NCBI RefSeq assembly: GCF_019969845.1
Contig: NZ_JAHXYR010000001.1
Location: forward strand, 992,001 to 1,056,000
Length of the DNA stretch: 64,000 bases
Direction of reading: 5' to 3'
Source: Sphingobacterium sp. GVS05A
GTDB taxonomy: Bacteria > Bacteroidota > Bacteroidia > Sphingobacteriales > Sphingobacteriaceae
Shown: piece after piece, positions 17,262-25,825 of the stretch
Position numbering within the stretch: position 1 is the stretch's first letter
Layout of the letters: every line of letters starts with the position of its first letter
Notes under the pieces: model-generated
Told to the model about the DNA's origin: nothing
Databases searched by the model: none
What the model saw: the letters and a program-made list of their open reading frames with translations, nothing else
Program-made: the position numbers and the translations under genes

Positions 17262-17293
17262 TTTAGGCATACTGAGCTATTTTCTTAATTTTG
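17262..17293 (+). promoter_or_regulatory. Promoter for DUF4268 gene
   Basis: TTTA (17262-17265), 20-bp spacer, then TAATTTTG (17286-17293) fits the Bacteroidota TTTG-N19-21-TAnnTTTG pattern with one change. It lies 20 bp before the GTG start at 17314 and supports that start. Confidence 0.55.
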
Positions 17294-17313
17294 TTGACTT
17301 AAAAATTTTATTT

Positions 17314-17775
17314 GTGTATTCTAGAGAAGAGGTAAAACAATTAAAACAGCTGTTCTGGATCAAGTTTGGGCAATTCATGTCCCTGCATGCATCCGCTGAT
17401 GGTGAAAAAGTAAATTGGGTTAACTATAAAACAGGGATCAAACAGCTGTATTTTAAAATGGATGCCGACAAGAAAGCTGCCAAAATTGCGATAACCTGGT
17501 CACATACTGATGCCGGAATCCGTGCGTTGATGGCCGAGCAATTTCTGCAGTACAAAAATCTGCTTCATGATATTCTGGGAGAAGAATGGGAATGGGATAT
17601 GGATGGTTATGACGAATATGACAAGCCGATCTGTCAGATCTACAAGACACTGGAAGGCCATAGTATTTTTAAGGAAACGGAGTGGGGGGAGCTGATCACG
17701 TTCTTTAAACCACGGATGATCGCACTCGACGAGTTTTGGTCTTCGGCGAAATATGCGTTCGATATTTTTAAATAA
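17314..17775 (+). CDS. DUF4268 domain-containing protein
   Basis: 153 residues starting at GTG (17314); no in-frame ATG lies nearby and the promoter-like -7 box ends 20 bp before. The body matches DUF4268 features I recognise: LKQLFWIKFGQFM at the start, GIKQLYFKMDADKKAAKIAI, and a final FFKPRMIALDEFW. The domain often appears alone or at the end of restriction-associated proteins, and its biochemical role is unknown to me. It is followed after 22 bp by the S1/P1 nuclease gene, so the two may be cotranscribed. No catalytic motif is visible. Confidence 0.75.
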   Translation: MYSREEVKQLKQLFWIKFGQFMSLHASADGEKVNWVNYKTGIKQLYFKMDADKKAAKIAITWSHTDAGIRALMAEQFLQYKNLLHDILGEEWEWDMDGYDEYDKPICQIYKTLEGHSIFKETEWGELITFFKPRMIALDEFWSSAKYAFDIFK

Positions 17776-17797
17776 TTACAATTAAATAAATACAACA

Positions 17798-18592
17798 ATG
17801 AAAAAAATGATTAAGGGTTTGCTGGCTGTAGCTTTGTGTTTTCAACTTTCATCGGTATTTGCCTGGGGAACCATTGGGCATCGTGTCGTCGCTGAGATCG
17901 CTGAGCGTCATTTGAACAAGAAAGCAAAAAAGAATATTGGAAAAATCATTGGACAGCAAAAGTTGGCATATTGGGCTAATTGGGGGGACTTTATCAAGTC
18001 GGATCCTAACCCAGAATTTAAGAAATTAGGTAATTCTCATTTTATAAATTTAAATTCAAATTTACCATGGGCAGAATTTCAACTTGGACTTGAAAATTCT
18101 GCTGATGAAAATTTATACAAAACAGCAATCCGTATCGAGCAATCTTTTGCAGATAAAAACATTTCGCTGGATCAACAGAAACAGAATCTTTATTTCTTGA
18201 TCCATATCTTGGGGGATGCGCATCAACCTATGCATGTTAGCCGTGCAGAAGATCAGGGTGGAAATAAGATTGAAGTGAGCTGGTTTGGAAAAAAATCGAA
18301 TATTCACCGCGTTTGGGACAGTGATTTGGTGGATAATGAGAAATATAGTTATACAGAGTACGCGACGGTATTGGATATCAATGGTAAAAAGGAAAACGAA
18401 CAATTGGCCGCTGGTGAATTGTCCAATTGGTTGTATGAATCAAATCAGCTCGCAGAAAAGATTTACGCTGATGTAGCCAATAATGCAAACCTGTCTTACT
18501 CCTACGTTTATCAAAATAAAGATACCATGGAGCAATGTTTACTGAAAGGCGGTCTGCGCCTGGCTAAGGTACTGAACCGGATTTTTGGATAA
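17798..18592 (+). CDS. S1/P1 nuclease
   Basis: 264 residues with a signal peptide (1-22, SSVFA cut before Trp23). The free N-terminal Trp of the mature protein (WGTIGH) is itself a zinc ligand in this family. Other ligands are visible in HILGDAHQPMHV, DQGGNKIEV and NIHRVWDSDL. It is a secreted or periplasmic zinc enzyme that degrades single-stranded RNA and DNA to 5' nucleotides, useful for phosphate or nucleoside scavenging. Length and motif order are normal. Ends at a terminator at 18617-18650. Confidence 0.92.
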   Translation: MKKMIKGLLAVALCFQLSSVFAWGTIGHRVVAEIAERHLNKKAKKNIGKIIGQQKLAYWANWGDFIKSDPNPEFKKLGNSHFINLNSNLPWAEFQLGLENSADENLYKTAIRIEQSFADKNISLDQQKQNLYFLIHILGDAHQPMHVSRAEDQGGNKIEVSWFGKKSNIHRVWDSDLVDNEKYSYTEYATVLDINGKKENEQLAAGELSNWLYESNQLAEKIYADVANNANLSYSYVYQNKDTMEQCLLKGGLRLAKVLNRIFG

Positions 18593-18616
18593 GCTAATTT
18601 AAAGCAAAATATACTG

Positions 18617-18650
18617 AAGTCGTATCATCTTTATGGTACGACTTTTTTTT
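18617..18650 (+). terminator. Terminator of S1/P1 nuclease gene
   Basis: 12-bp stem with one G-U pair (18617-18628 with 18633-18644), loop CTTT, then eight T. Its T run overlaps the far-upstream end of the next open frame, arguing against a start there. Confidence 0.85.
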
Positions 18651-18752
18651 GCCTTGGTATTTCAGTTTTGCCGTATAGGATTATACGATTTTCTATTTAC
18701 TTTTAAACAAAGTCTACTGCTTACTTGTTCCATGCTTATTATAATCTTCTCC

Positions 18753-20543
18753 ATGACTATTCCACAGCTGTTTAAAAAAATTGTTCCCTTTGCCCGTCCT
18801 TATCGCAAGCTGATTGTTTATACTTTGCTTTTGACTATTGTAGGGTCATTTGCGGCCCAAATCAACGCATTTATTCTACGGTATACAGTAGATACCATTA
18901 ATGCAATGATGGTAGCCAAGGAACCATTGTCTAAGGGGCTGTATATCGTCGGGATCATCAGTGCGGTATTGTTGCTGAAGGAAATTATCTATGCACTGGT
19001 GCAGTTTGGTCAAAAATTCTATGGGGAAAAACTCCGGATTTATATTGCGCGTGATTTTTCACAGTCTATTGTGAGCCGCATTTTGACTTATAAACTTGCC
19101 TTTTATACTTCTGCAGATAATGAAAGTGGAAAGTTAGCCACACGTATTGATGCTGGAATCAGCTCACTTACACGTTTGGTGCAAAACTTCTTTATTGATA
19201 TTTTACCCTTATTTGCTAACGCGATCATCGCGTTGGCCTGTATGTTCTATGCTAATGTATACGTCGGCCTAGTGGGGGTTGCAGTGATTCCATTATACCT
19301 CTACATTAGTCAGACCCAAGCCTCAAAACTGACAGGTTTTAGGCGACAAATGCGTAATTACCGTGAATCTAAAAATAATCGAATTATCAGTCTTATTGAA
19401 TCAATACTCGTGATCAAATCTTTTGTCCGGGAGCCTGAAGAAGCAAAACGACATGAGAAGATTCAATTTGAGATGACCGAAAATCAAATGGAAACCCGAA
19501 AGACGAGCTTCTTTTACGATAGCATAAAGAATTTTGTGGAACAGATTGCGGTAGTTATCATTATTGTATTGACGGCCTATTTGGTGCTATCTGGACAAAT
19601 TACAATTGGGGCCATTATGTTTCATATTATGCTGTTCAACAATGTCTCGGCACCGATTCGCCAATTGCACCGCATTTATGATGAGGTCAATGATGCCCTG
19701 ATCTATTCGGAGTCATTTTTTGAGATCCTGGAATCGGATGATCAGATTGAATCAAAAGGAACGTATCGGCCGGAAAAAATCCACGGCCATTTGGAATTGC
19801 GCCAGGTTTTCTTTGAATATCCCAATGGGACACAGGCATTAAAAGATGTCAGCTTTGCTATTAAACCCAATGAAATTACTGCTTTAGTTGGACTAAGTGG
19901 TGCGGGGAAAAGTACAATTATCAACTTGTTGGATAAATTCTATGAACCGACACGCGGGCAGATCTTATTGGATGGTGTTGATTTGGCAGAATATGATACT
20001 GCATTCCTCCGTCAGCATATCGGTATGGTGCTGCAGCGTAATCATATTTTTAAAGGGACAATATTTGAAAATATTGAATATGGCAAGATGGGGAGTTCAC
20101 GGGAAGAAATCGTGGAAGCAGCGAAAAAAGCCTATATTCACCAACAGATTATGGAGTTACCAAAAGGTTACGATTCTGATGCGCAATTGCTTTCGGGTGG
20201 ACAGCAACAGCGTATTGCGATTGCAAGGTTGTTTCTGAAAAATCCACCTATTATTTTTCTAGATGAACCCACAGCAAATCTGGACGCCATTGCTACGGAG
20301 CAGATTAAAAACAGCCTTGATGCGATCAAGAAGGATCGTACGGTAATTATTGTATCGCACAGTATCTCCCAGATTATTGATTCAAGTGCAATTGTCGTCA
20401 TGGAGAAAGGTCATGTTGTTGAGCAGGGGCAACATGAGGAACTTTATATGCAGAAAGGAACCTACTACGAAATTTTTTCAGCCATGGCCAATAGCTTGAA
20501 TTTAAGTAAGATCAGCAAGACCTTACAGGCTGATGAAAATTGA
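18753..20543 (+). CDS. ABC exporter, fused permease and ATPase
   Basis: 596 residues from the ATG at 18753. The frame is open to 18633, but that region overlaps the terminator T run and codes for non-typical sequence. Residues about 20-300 form a six-helix transmembrane domain, and the C-terminal part is a nucleotide-binding domain with Walker A GLSGAGKST, signature LSGGQQQR, Walker B IIFLDEPTANLD and H-loop IIVSHS. The half-transporter should dimerise and export a lipid, peptide or drug; the substrate cannot be read. A small inverted repeat (CGTATA, GGAT, TATACG at 18672-18687) lies upstream and could be an operator. Monocistronic. Confidence 0.9.
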   Translation: MTIPQLFKKIVPFARPYRKLIVYTLLLTIVGSFAAQINAFILRYTVDTINAMMVAKEPLSKGLYIVGIISAVLLLKEIIYALVQFGQKFYGEKLRIYIARDFSQSIVSRILTYKLAFYTSADNESGKLATRIDAGISSLTRLVQNFFIDILPLFANAIIALACMFYANVYVGLVGVAVIPLYLYISQTQASKLTGFRRQMRNYRESKNNRIISLIESILVIKSFVREPEEAKRHEKIQFEMTENQMETRKTSFFYDSIKNFVEQIAVVIIIVLTAYLVLSGQITIGAIMFHIMLFNNVSAPIRQLHRIYDEVNDALIYSESFFEILESDDQIESKGTYRPEKIHGHLELRQVFFEYPNGTQALKDVSFAIKPNEITALVGLSGAGKSTIINLLDKFYEPTRGQILLDGVDLAEYDTAFLRQHIGMVLQRNHIFKGTIFENIEYGKMGSSREEIVEAAKKAYIHQQIMELPKGYDSDAQLLSGGQQQRIAIARLFLKNPPIIFLDEPTANLDAIATEQIKNSLDAIKKDRTVIIVSHSISQIIDSSAIVVMEKGHVVEQGQHEELYMQKGTYYEIFSAMANSLNLSKISKTLQADEN

Positions 20544-20562
20544 TCTCTTGCGCTTCCAGCCC

Positions 20563-21501
20563 TTAATTTGCACGACTATGGAGTATCATTCCAATCACAA
20601 CGAGGGCAATTCCCACACAGGAGTAACTATTTGGAAATGCAGCTTGTAATAGTATTATTTCGCCCAATAGTGTAAAGATTACTTCCATGGCTTGCGTTGC
20701 CTCAATCGCCGCGAGGGCTTTGTGGTCGGTGCGGACCAGATCTGTTGCTGTAAAGAATAGGAGGGTGGCGATAACACCCGAAAAAATGGCAACCATGAAG
20801 GTTTGCAACAACTGACTCTCAGTTGGAAGTCCACTGTCCATATATCCAAAGATGCTGAGCAGAATCCAGAAGGGCATGCTGCATAGCGTCATACCCAATG
20901 TTCGTTGGAAGGCATCCAATTTATCTCCCGCTACTTGCATCATCTTGCGGTTTCCCAAAGGGTAGGCAATAGCACCGATCAAAACAGGAATGGTTCCCAA
21001 TAACATGGATTTCATAGAGCTTGAAACTGCTTCTGAGATTTGCATCAGGACGATTCCCAAAAAAATAATGATTGAGAACAGGAGTGAAGCTTTGGAAATC
21101 CTACTTCGATTCTCCTTCTTTTCCAGTAAGGGCCCGATAAACATACCTGCGATAATGGTGAATTCAAAAGTACTGGCGACCAACCATGAGGGACCAAAAC
21201 TAGCACCAAAGGTAAGGGTGGCATAAAATACACCAAAACCTATTGTACTCCATAGCAACCACTGCGGCAGATTGGATTTGATAGCATCAAAGAGCGGAGC
21301 TAAATTACCTCTAATGAATACGATAACAAACAAGATGGGAAGCATCCAGATGAAACGTAAGGATGCCGTCCATTGCCAGCTTCCTCCCGAAACAGCCATA
21401 ACGCGGTTTAAGACAAAGGTGCTGGCGAAAAATAATGCGGCAACTATTCCTAAAAAAAGTGCCGTATTTTTATTGTTTTTTATTGTAAATTGGAATGGCA
21501 T
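20563..21501 (-). CDS. EamA/DMT-type multidrug-resistance efflux transporter
   Basis: 312 residues from the ATG at 21501 (the open frame extends 8 codons further). Ten predicted membrane helices in two repeats are visible: FFASTFVLNRVM and SLRFIWMLPILFVIVF in the first, IPVLIGAIAYPLGNRKMM and AIFSGVIATLLFF in the second. This fits the multidrug-resistance efflux transporter subgroup of the DMT superfamily. The substrate is unknown. Convergent with the ABC exporter gene (20 bp between stops). Confidence 0.82.
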   Translation of the reverse strand: MPFQFTIKNNKNTALFLGIVAALFFASTFVLNRVMAVSGGSWQWTASLRFIWMLPILFVIVFIRGNLAPLFDAIKSNLPQWLLWSTIGFGVFYATLTFGASFGPSWLVASTFEFTIIAGMFIGPLLEKKENRSRISKASLLFSIIIFLGIVLMQISEAVSSSMKSMLLGTIPVLIGAIAYPLGNRKMMQVAGDKLDAFQRTLGMTLCSMPFWILLSIFGYMDSGLPTESQLLQTFMVAIFSGVIATLLFFTATDLVRTDHKALAAIEATQAMEVIFTLLGEIILLQAAFPNSYSCVGIALVVIGMILHSRAN

Positions 21502-21663
21502 AAATAAAATGAATGTTGCTGTCAATTTAATACAGTGAAAGTAAGCAAATGCCCGTTTAATCAGAAATGAAACAAAAAGTAATTGATTTTTATGGCGATT
21601 TTCTCATTTAAAATTCCTTATTTTGCCTAATCAATAAAACAAGTAGTAAGAAAATTCATCAAG

Positions 21664-22866
21664 ATGATTATACAACCAAGAACTAGAGGTTTTATTTGTT
21701 TAACCTCGCATCCACAAGGGGCTGCGCAAAACATTAAAAATCAAATTGAATACGTGAAATCGAAGGGTGAGATCGCGAATGGTCCAAAGAAAGTGTTGGT
21801 GATCGGTGCTTCAACAGGATTTGGTATTGCATCCCGGATTTCTGCAGCGTTTGGTTCTGGAGCTGCTACAATCGGTGTATTTTTTGAAAAACCTGCGGCA
21901 GAAGGTAAGCCGGGTACCGCTGGTTGGTACAATTCTGCAGCTTTTGAAAAAGAAGCCCACGAAGCTGGATTATATGCCAAAAGTATCAATGGTGATGCTT
22001 TTTCGGACGATATCAAAAAACAGACCATTGAATTAATCAAAAAGGATCTGGGACAAGTAGATTTAGTGGTTTATAGTTTGGCATCTCCGCGTCGTACACA
22101 CCCGAAAACAGGTGTAGCACACGCTTCTGTTTTAAAACCTATACAGGAACCTTTTACCGATAAAACGGTAGACTTCCATACGGGCGTTGTTTCGGATATT
22201 ACGATCCAACCCGTAGAAAATAGTGAAGATATTGCCAATACAGTTGCTGTAATGGGTGGGGAAGATTGGAAGTTTTGGATCGAAGATCTAAAAGCTGCGG
22301 GCCTTTTAGCCGAAGGTGCAAAGACAGTTGCTTATTCGTATATCGGTCCTGAATTGACTTATCCAATCTACCGCAATGGAACGATTGGCCGTGCGAAAGA
22401 TGATTTGGAAGGTACTGTACCTGCAATCAATGCGATCTTAAGTGATCTTCATGGGGTAGCTTATGTTTCTGTAAACAAAGCTTTAGTAACACAGTCTAGT
22501 TCAGCGATCCCAGTGGTACCTTTGTACATTTCCTTATTATACAAGGTGATGAAAGAAAAAGGAATCCACGAAGGCACGATTGAACAAATGCAACGTTTAT
22601 TTGCAGAGCGTCTTTATACTGCCGATGGCAAAGTATTGCTTGACGATAAAGGAAGAATCCGTGTTGACGACCTTGAGATGCGTGCAGATGTTCAGGCTGA
22701 AGTAGCTGCATTATGGGAGAAAGCGAATACAGAAAATTTGACTGAGATCTCCGATATCGAAGGTTACCGCAATGAGTTTTTCAACTTATTTGGTTTTAAC
22801 TTTGATGGTATAGATTACAATGCTGATACCAATGAGGTTGTTGCTGTACCGAGCATTGAAAACTAA
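21664..22866 (+). CDS. fabV: Enoyl-[acyl-carrier-protein] reductase FabV
   Basis: 400 residues. It begins MIIQPRTRGFICLTSHPQG, the hallmark FabV start, with the NAD-binding GASTGFGIASRI near 50-60. The active-site pair fits Y-x8-K exactly, with Tyr236 and Lys245 (YRNGTIGRAK), the same numbering as characterised FabV. It reduces trans-2-enoyl-ACP (or -CoA) in the last step of fatty acid elongation and is generally triclosan-insensitive. It is an isolated gene followed by a terminator. Whether the strain also carries fabI is not visible here. Confidence 0.96.
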   Translation: MIIQPRTRGFICLTSHPQGAAQNIKNQIEYVKSKGEIANGPKKVLVIGASTGFGIASRISAAFGSGAATIGVFFEKPAAEGKPGTAGWYNSAAFEKEAHEAGLYAKSINGDAFSDDIKKQTIELIKKDLGQVDLVVYSLASPRRTHPKTGVAHASVLKPIQEPFTDKTVDFHTGVVSDITIQPVENSEDIANTVAVMGGEDWKFWIEDLKAAGLLAEGAKTVAYSYIGPELTYPIYRNGTIGRAKDDLEGTVPAINAILSDLHGVAYVSVNKALVTQSSSAIPVVPLYISLLYKVMKEKGIHEGTIEQMQRLFAERLYTADGKVLLDDKGRIRVDDLEMRADVQAEVAALWEKANTENLTEISDIEGYRNEFFNLFGFNFDGIDYNADTNEVVAVPSIEN

Positions 22867-22891
22867 TATAAGCTAACGATACGAGTAATAT

Positions 22892-22925
22892 AAAAAGGGC
22901 TAACCATCGGGTTAGCCTTTTTTCG
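22892..22925. terminator. Bidirectional terminator
   Basis: Hairpin with stem AAGGGCTAACC and GGTTAGCCTTTT around a short loop, T run after on plus and A run on minus. Ends fabV and the convergent MFS gene. Confidence 0.8.
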
Positions 22926-22985
22926 TTTCTTCTATTTGTATATCCCCTGTAGCTTTTTGAAAATTTACCATGCACGGGCGGGGTG

Positions 22986-24170
22986 TTAGGCAAGCTTCGG
23001 TCTCTGGTTATATAATAAATTGCCTACGAGTGCAAAACCAATAGACACGATAATGGCGCTGAAGGGGTAGATACCAGTCATACCAACATTGTTGGCTACA
23101 AAACCGATCAATGGGCCTGTAATCCCCAGAGAAATATCAATAAATAATCCGTATGCAGCCAATGCCGAGCCCTGTTGGCTTTGATCGACCTTTTTGATGG
23201 CCTCCACACCAAGGGCAGGAAAAACGAGTGAAAAGCCAAGGCCTGTCAATGCTGCTCCAACAAGTGTCCAAAGAGGATGGAGGGCGAGGGCAATAACCAA
23301 TAAACCTAATGATTCTACAAAAAGACTGACCATGGCGACTTTCAAACCTCCATATTGATCAATAACCTTATTGAACACAATCCTTGTCAGGATAAAGAAA
23401 ATACCAAAAATGGTCAAACATGCGGCACCATTCTGCCAGTTAAAATGTTCATAATACAGCGTCATAAAGGTCGATATACTTCCAAAACCAAGGCCGCCCA
23501 GGGCCAGACAGGTTCCAAATGGAGCGACAGTCAAAAGCACACGCTTGAAACTCACGGTGCTTGTCTTCTTGGCGATCACCCGAAAGGGAGTTTTTGATTT
23601 GCTGTAAAGATAGCCCAGGATACCAATGGCACAGGTGAGCAGTCCCAATGATTCATAACTGATATGGTCAACCATCAATACACCCAGTGGTGCTCCGAGG
23701 GCAAGTGCGCCATAACTCGCAATACCATTAAAGGAGATGGCTTTGGCTGCATGTTCATCGCCGAGCTCCAATAGTGCCCAATTGATCGGGCTGGCGCCGA
23801 CCAGTCCCTCGCCAATGCCTGTGAATAATCTCGTGATCAGCAATAAACCAAGGCTGATGAAGGGCTGCGATTTGAATAAAAAGACGAATAGAAGTAAGAT
23901 CCCCGAAAGTGCAAAAAAGAGCATACTACGCAGGACAGATACTTTAGGGCCTTTGGTATCCACTATTTTTCCAGCATAACCCCGTAGTAAAAAGGTTGCA
24001 ATATATTGGACACTGATGACCAATCCGGCGATAATTGTATTAAATCCTAAAATTTGATGAATAAAAATGGGTAAGGTCGCAAGTGATAAGCCAATCGTGA
24101 AATAACCGAGGAAAGTTAAAGAAACATAGCCTAAAATCTTTTTATTGACCTCCCGAAGAGAAACTGTCAT
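22986..24170 (-). CDS. MFS transporter (YhhS/YfcJ-like)
   Basis: 394 residues, twelve predicted membrane helices. The N-terminal half has RGYAGKIVDTKGPK, a variant of the MFS loop 2-3 motif. GEGLVGASPINWALL and the FGSISTFMTLYYEHF region place it nearest the arabinose-efflux/UPF0226 type. Drug or sugar export is possible but the substrate is not visible. It begins with a short Lys/Arg leader. Upstream on its own strand is the small lipoprotein gene at 24224-24472 (53 bp gap). Confidence 0.85.
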   Translation of the reverse strand: MTVSLREVNKKILGYVSLTFLGYFTIGLSLATLPIFIHQILGFNTIIAGLVISVQYIATFLLRGYAGKIVDTKGPKVSVLRSMLFFALSGILLLFVFLFKSQPFISLGLLLITRLFTGIGEGLVGASPINWALLELGDEHAAKAISFNGIASYGALALGAPLGVLMVDHISYESLGLLTCAIGILGYLYSKSKTPFRVIAKKTSTVSFKRVLLTVAPFGTCLALGGLGFGSISTFMTLYYEHFNWQNGAACLTIFGIFFILTRIVFNKVIDQYGGLKVAMVSLFVESLGLLVIALALHPLWTLVGAALTGLGFSLVFPALGVEAIKKVDQSQQGSALAAYGLFIDISLGITGPLIGFVANNVGMTGIYPFSAIIVSIGFALVGNLLYNQRPKLA

Positions 24171-24186
24171 TTTAAAAAATTTTAGG

Positions 24187-24194
24187 CAAAAATA
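24187..24194 (-). promoter_or_regulatory. -7 box for MFS gene
   Basis: Minus-strand TATTTTTG, 17 bp before the ATG at 24170. No clear -33 partner. Confidence 0.35.
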
Positions 24195-24223
24195 CGTGTT
24201 TAGGCTTGTTTTTAGAAATAAAA

Positions 24224-24472
24224 TTAGTAGACGACTGTCTCCTTAATCTCACAATTTTTTTCAAGCCATTCCTGATCGAATTGTTTAGGTGATACTTTTT
24301 TGCCCTGATAGATATAGTAGATTTTCTCAGATTCTCCTTTTACTGGTGGTCCGGGGATCTTATTGACAATTTTTTCTTCGGGACAATCTTGAATTAAAGC
24401 CTGTTGCGTGTTCTGACGAGTTTTACAGGAAGTGAATGCTACTAAGATGAGGAGATACGCTAATTTATTCAT
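24224..24472 (-). CDS. Small lipoprotein of unknown function
   Basis: 82 residues. The N-terminal segment MNKLAYLLILVAFTSC ends in a lipobox (FTSC, Cys16), so it should be a membrane-anchored periplasmic lipoprotein. The mature part has two further Cys (DCPEEK, KNCEIK) that could form a disulfide, and a short region KIYYIYQGKKVSPKQFDQ. I do not recognise a family. It may be cotranscribed with the MFS gene downstream. Confidence 0.65.
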   Translation of the reverse strand: MNKLAYLLILVAFTSCKTRQNTQQALIQDCPEEKIVNKIPGPPVKGESEKIYYIYQGKKVSPKQFDQEWLEKNCEIKETVVY

Positions 24473-24674
24473 GAGTTTAGTTTTATTGTATTAAATAACG
24501 AGACTTTCTTGAGAAGTGCGACATGATTTTATACAATTAAATACAACTTTTTATAGGCAGGTTTGTTGTATATATAGATCGTTCTTAAATGGATCTAGCG
24601 TGTTATTTTCAACAAAACTTTGAGAATAAAGCTGGTATCGAAGGATAATAAAATATAACAACAAAGAAATAATC

Positions 24675-25085
24675 ATGAGAAGAAAAGCAACAGCCCAATG
24701 GAATGGGAGTTTAAAAGAAGGTAAGGGAAATCTAACTACAGATAGTACGGTATTGGATCAGGCACAATATTCGTTTTCAACACGGTTTGAGAATGGTATT
24801 GGCACCAACCCGGAAGAACTATTGGCCGCGGCCCATGCCGGATGTTTTACGATGCAGCTGAGCGCATTTTTAACCGAAGCTGGTTTTGTACCCGATGAAC
24901 TCAAAACGGTATCGACCATTGTATTTGAAAATGGTGCAATCGTACGTTCTGAGCTCGAATTGACTGCAAAAGTACCCTCCATTGATGATACCGAATTTCA
25001 AGCGCTTGCTCAGAAAGCAAAGGAGAATTGCCCAGTCAGCAAAGCATTTAGCTTTGAAAAAACATTGCATGCTGCCTTGGTATAG
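24675..25085 (+). CDS. OsmC/Ohr family hydroperoxide reductase
   Basis: 136 residues. The two redox cysteines of the OsmC fold are present: Cys57 in AHAGCF and Cys119 in ENCPVSKAF, with Glu47/Glu48 (NPEELLAAA) beside the active site. Such proteins reduce organic hydroperoxides, using lipoyl or similar thiols. The KATAQWNG start is typical of OsmC-type members. It stands alone and ends in a hairpin region (25086-25180). A second, more divergent OsmC protein lies at 35118-35522. Confidence 0.9.
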   Translation: MRRKATAQWNGSLKEGKGNLTTDSTVLDQAQYSFSTRFENGIGTNPEELLAAAHAGCFTMQLSAFLTEAGFVPDELKTVSTIVFENGAIVRSELELTAKVPSIDDTEFQALAQKAKENCPVSKAFSFEKTLHAALV

Positions 25086-25135
25086 CGGTTTGGAATATAA
25101 AAATTGGTGTAGATCGCTGTAGATCTACGCGATGA

Positions 25136-25179
25136 ATGCAGTGACGTTTTAGGATTCCCTAAAAATAGCTGCATTTTTT
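25136..25179 (+). terminator. Nested hairpin terminator after osmC gene
   Basis: Outer arms AATGCAG / CTGCATT (25135-25141, 25169-25175), with an inner TTTTAGG / CCTAAAA pairing, then TTTTTT. A separate GATC-rich palindrome (about 25114-25132) precedes it. Confidence 0.65.
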
Positions 25180-25212
25180 CGTTAAAACGATAAAAAGCCG
25201 TTACTTTGGACC

Positions 25213-25335
25213 TTGGTCAGCACCCTGTGTTCCGCAATAAAACCTATCGCAGATACTAAGGCGCTATGCGCAGCACTGATCACCACTTTAGAGCATTTAA
25301 ACGAATATTACTTTGGTACAGAAAAAGAAGAATAA
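25213..25335 (+). CDS. Possible 40-residue ORF overlapping FKBP start
   Basis: Open frame from TTG (25213) to TAA (25335), reading LCSAIKPIADTKALCAAL and ending HLNEYYFGTEKEE. Composition looks protein-like and it overlaps the FKBP gene start (25313) by 23 bp, so translational coupling is possible. There is no ATG and I recognise no family. It could be chance or a leader peptide. Confidence 0.25.
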   Translation: MVSTLCSAIKPIADTKALCAALITTLEHLNEYYFGTEKEE

Positions 25336-25747
25336 GCTAAGCGCGACGGCGTTATTGGAAAAGAATAAGGAGGAAGGGATTGCATTTCTAAAAGAGAATG
25401 CTACGCTCGAGGGTGTAACAGTCTGCCCATCGGGTTTACAATATAAAATATTGACGGAAGGTGCCGGTAAAATTCCGGTGAAGACCTCAAAAGTAATCTG
25501 TCATTATAAGGGTGAGCTATTGGACGGAACGGTATTTGACAGTTCCTATAGGCATAAACGACCAGAAACATTTTATATCAATGAACTTATTCGTGGTTGG
25601 CAGGAGGCCATGTGTATGATGCCTGTTGGATCAATCTGGCAAGTTTACCTTCCACCGCATTTAGCTTATGGAAAGGAAGAACTAATGCCTCGAAAAGGAG
25701 GGGAGTGCACCTTGGTATTTCAGATTGAACTGATCGCAATTTTATAA
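25313..25747 (+). CDS. FKBP-type peptidyl-prolyl cis-trans isomerase
   Basis: 144 residues. The frame opens after a stop at 25298-25300, and the only usable start is TTG at 25313 (or close by); the first residues are Lys-rich (QKKKNKLSATALLE). It has an N-terminal helical extension and then a FKBP domain: SGLQYKILTEGAG, VICHYKGELLDGTVFDSSY, GWQEAMCMMPVGSIWQVYLPP and AYGKEE. The pocket residues are mostly conserved. No signal peptide, so it should be cytoplasmic, unlike many FklB/FkpA homologues. It catalyses proline isomerisation in protein folding. Terminator at 25762-25799. Confidence 0.9.
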   Translation: MVQKKKNKLSATALLEKNKEEGIAFLKENATLEGVTVCPSGLQYKILTEGAGKIPVKTSKVICHYKGELLDGTVFDSSYRHKRPETFYINELIRGWQEAMCMMPVGSIWQVYLPPHLAYGKEELMPRKGGECTLVFQIELIAIL

Positions 25748-25761
25748 TAGACTGACTGGAA

Positions 25762-25799
25762 ATAGAAAATCCCCAGCTTTTGTTGGGGATTTTCTATTT
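25762..25799. terminator. Bidirectional terminator
   Basis: Stem AAAATCCCCA with TGGGGATTTT, 8-nt loop, between FKBP (+) and the TPR gene (-). Confidence 0.8.
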
Positions 25800-25825
25800 T
25801 ATTAATTTAGAAAAATTTATTAAAA

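Noticed and set aside
18633-18752. Extended N-terminus of the ABC exporter
   Set aside because: It overlaps the T run of the preceding terminator and adds an atypical hydrophobic leader; ATG at 18753 matches family starts.
24473-24674. Possible riboswitch or sRNA
   Set aside because: Only short weak inverted repeats are present and no recognisable aptamer core.
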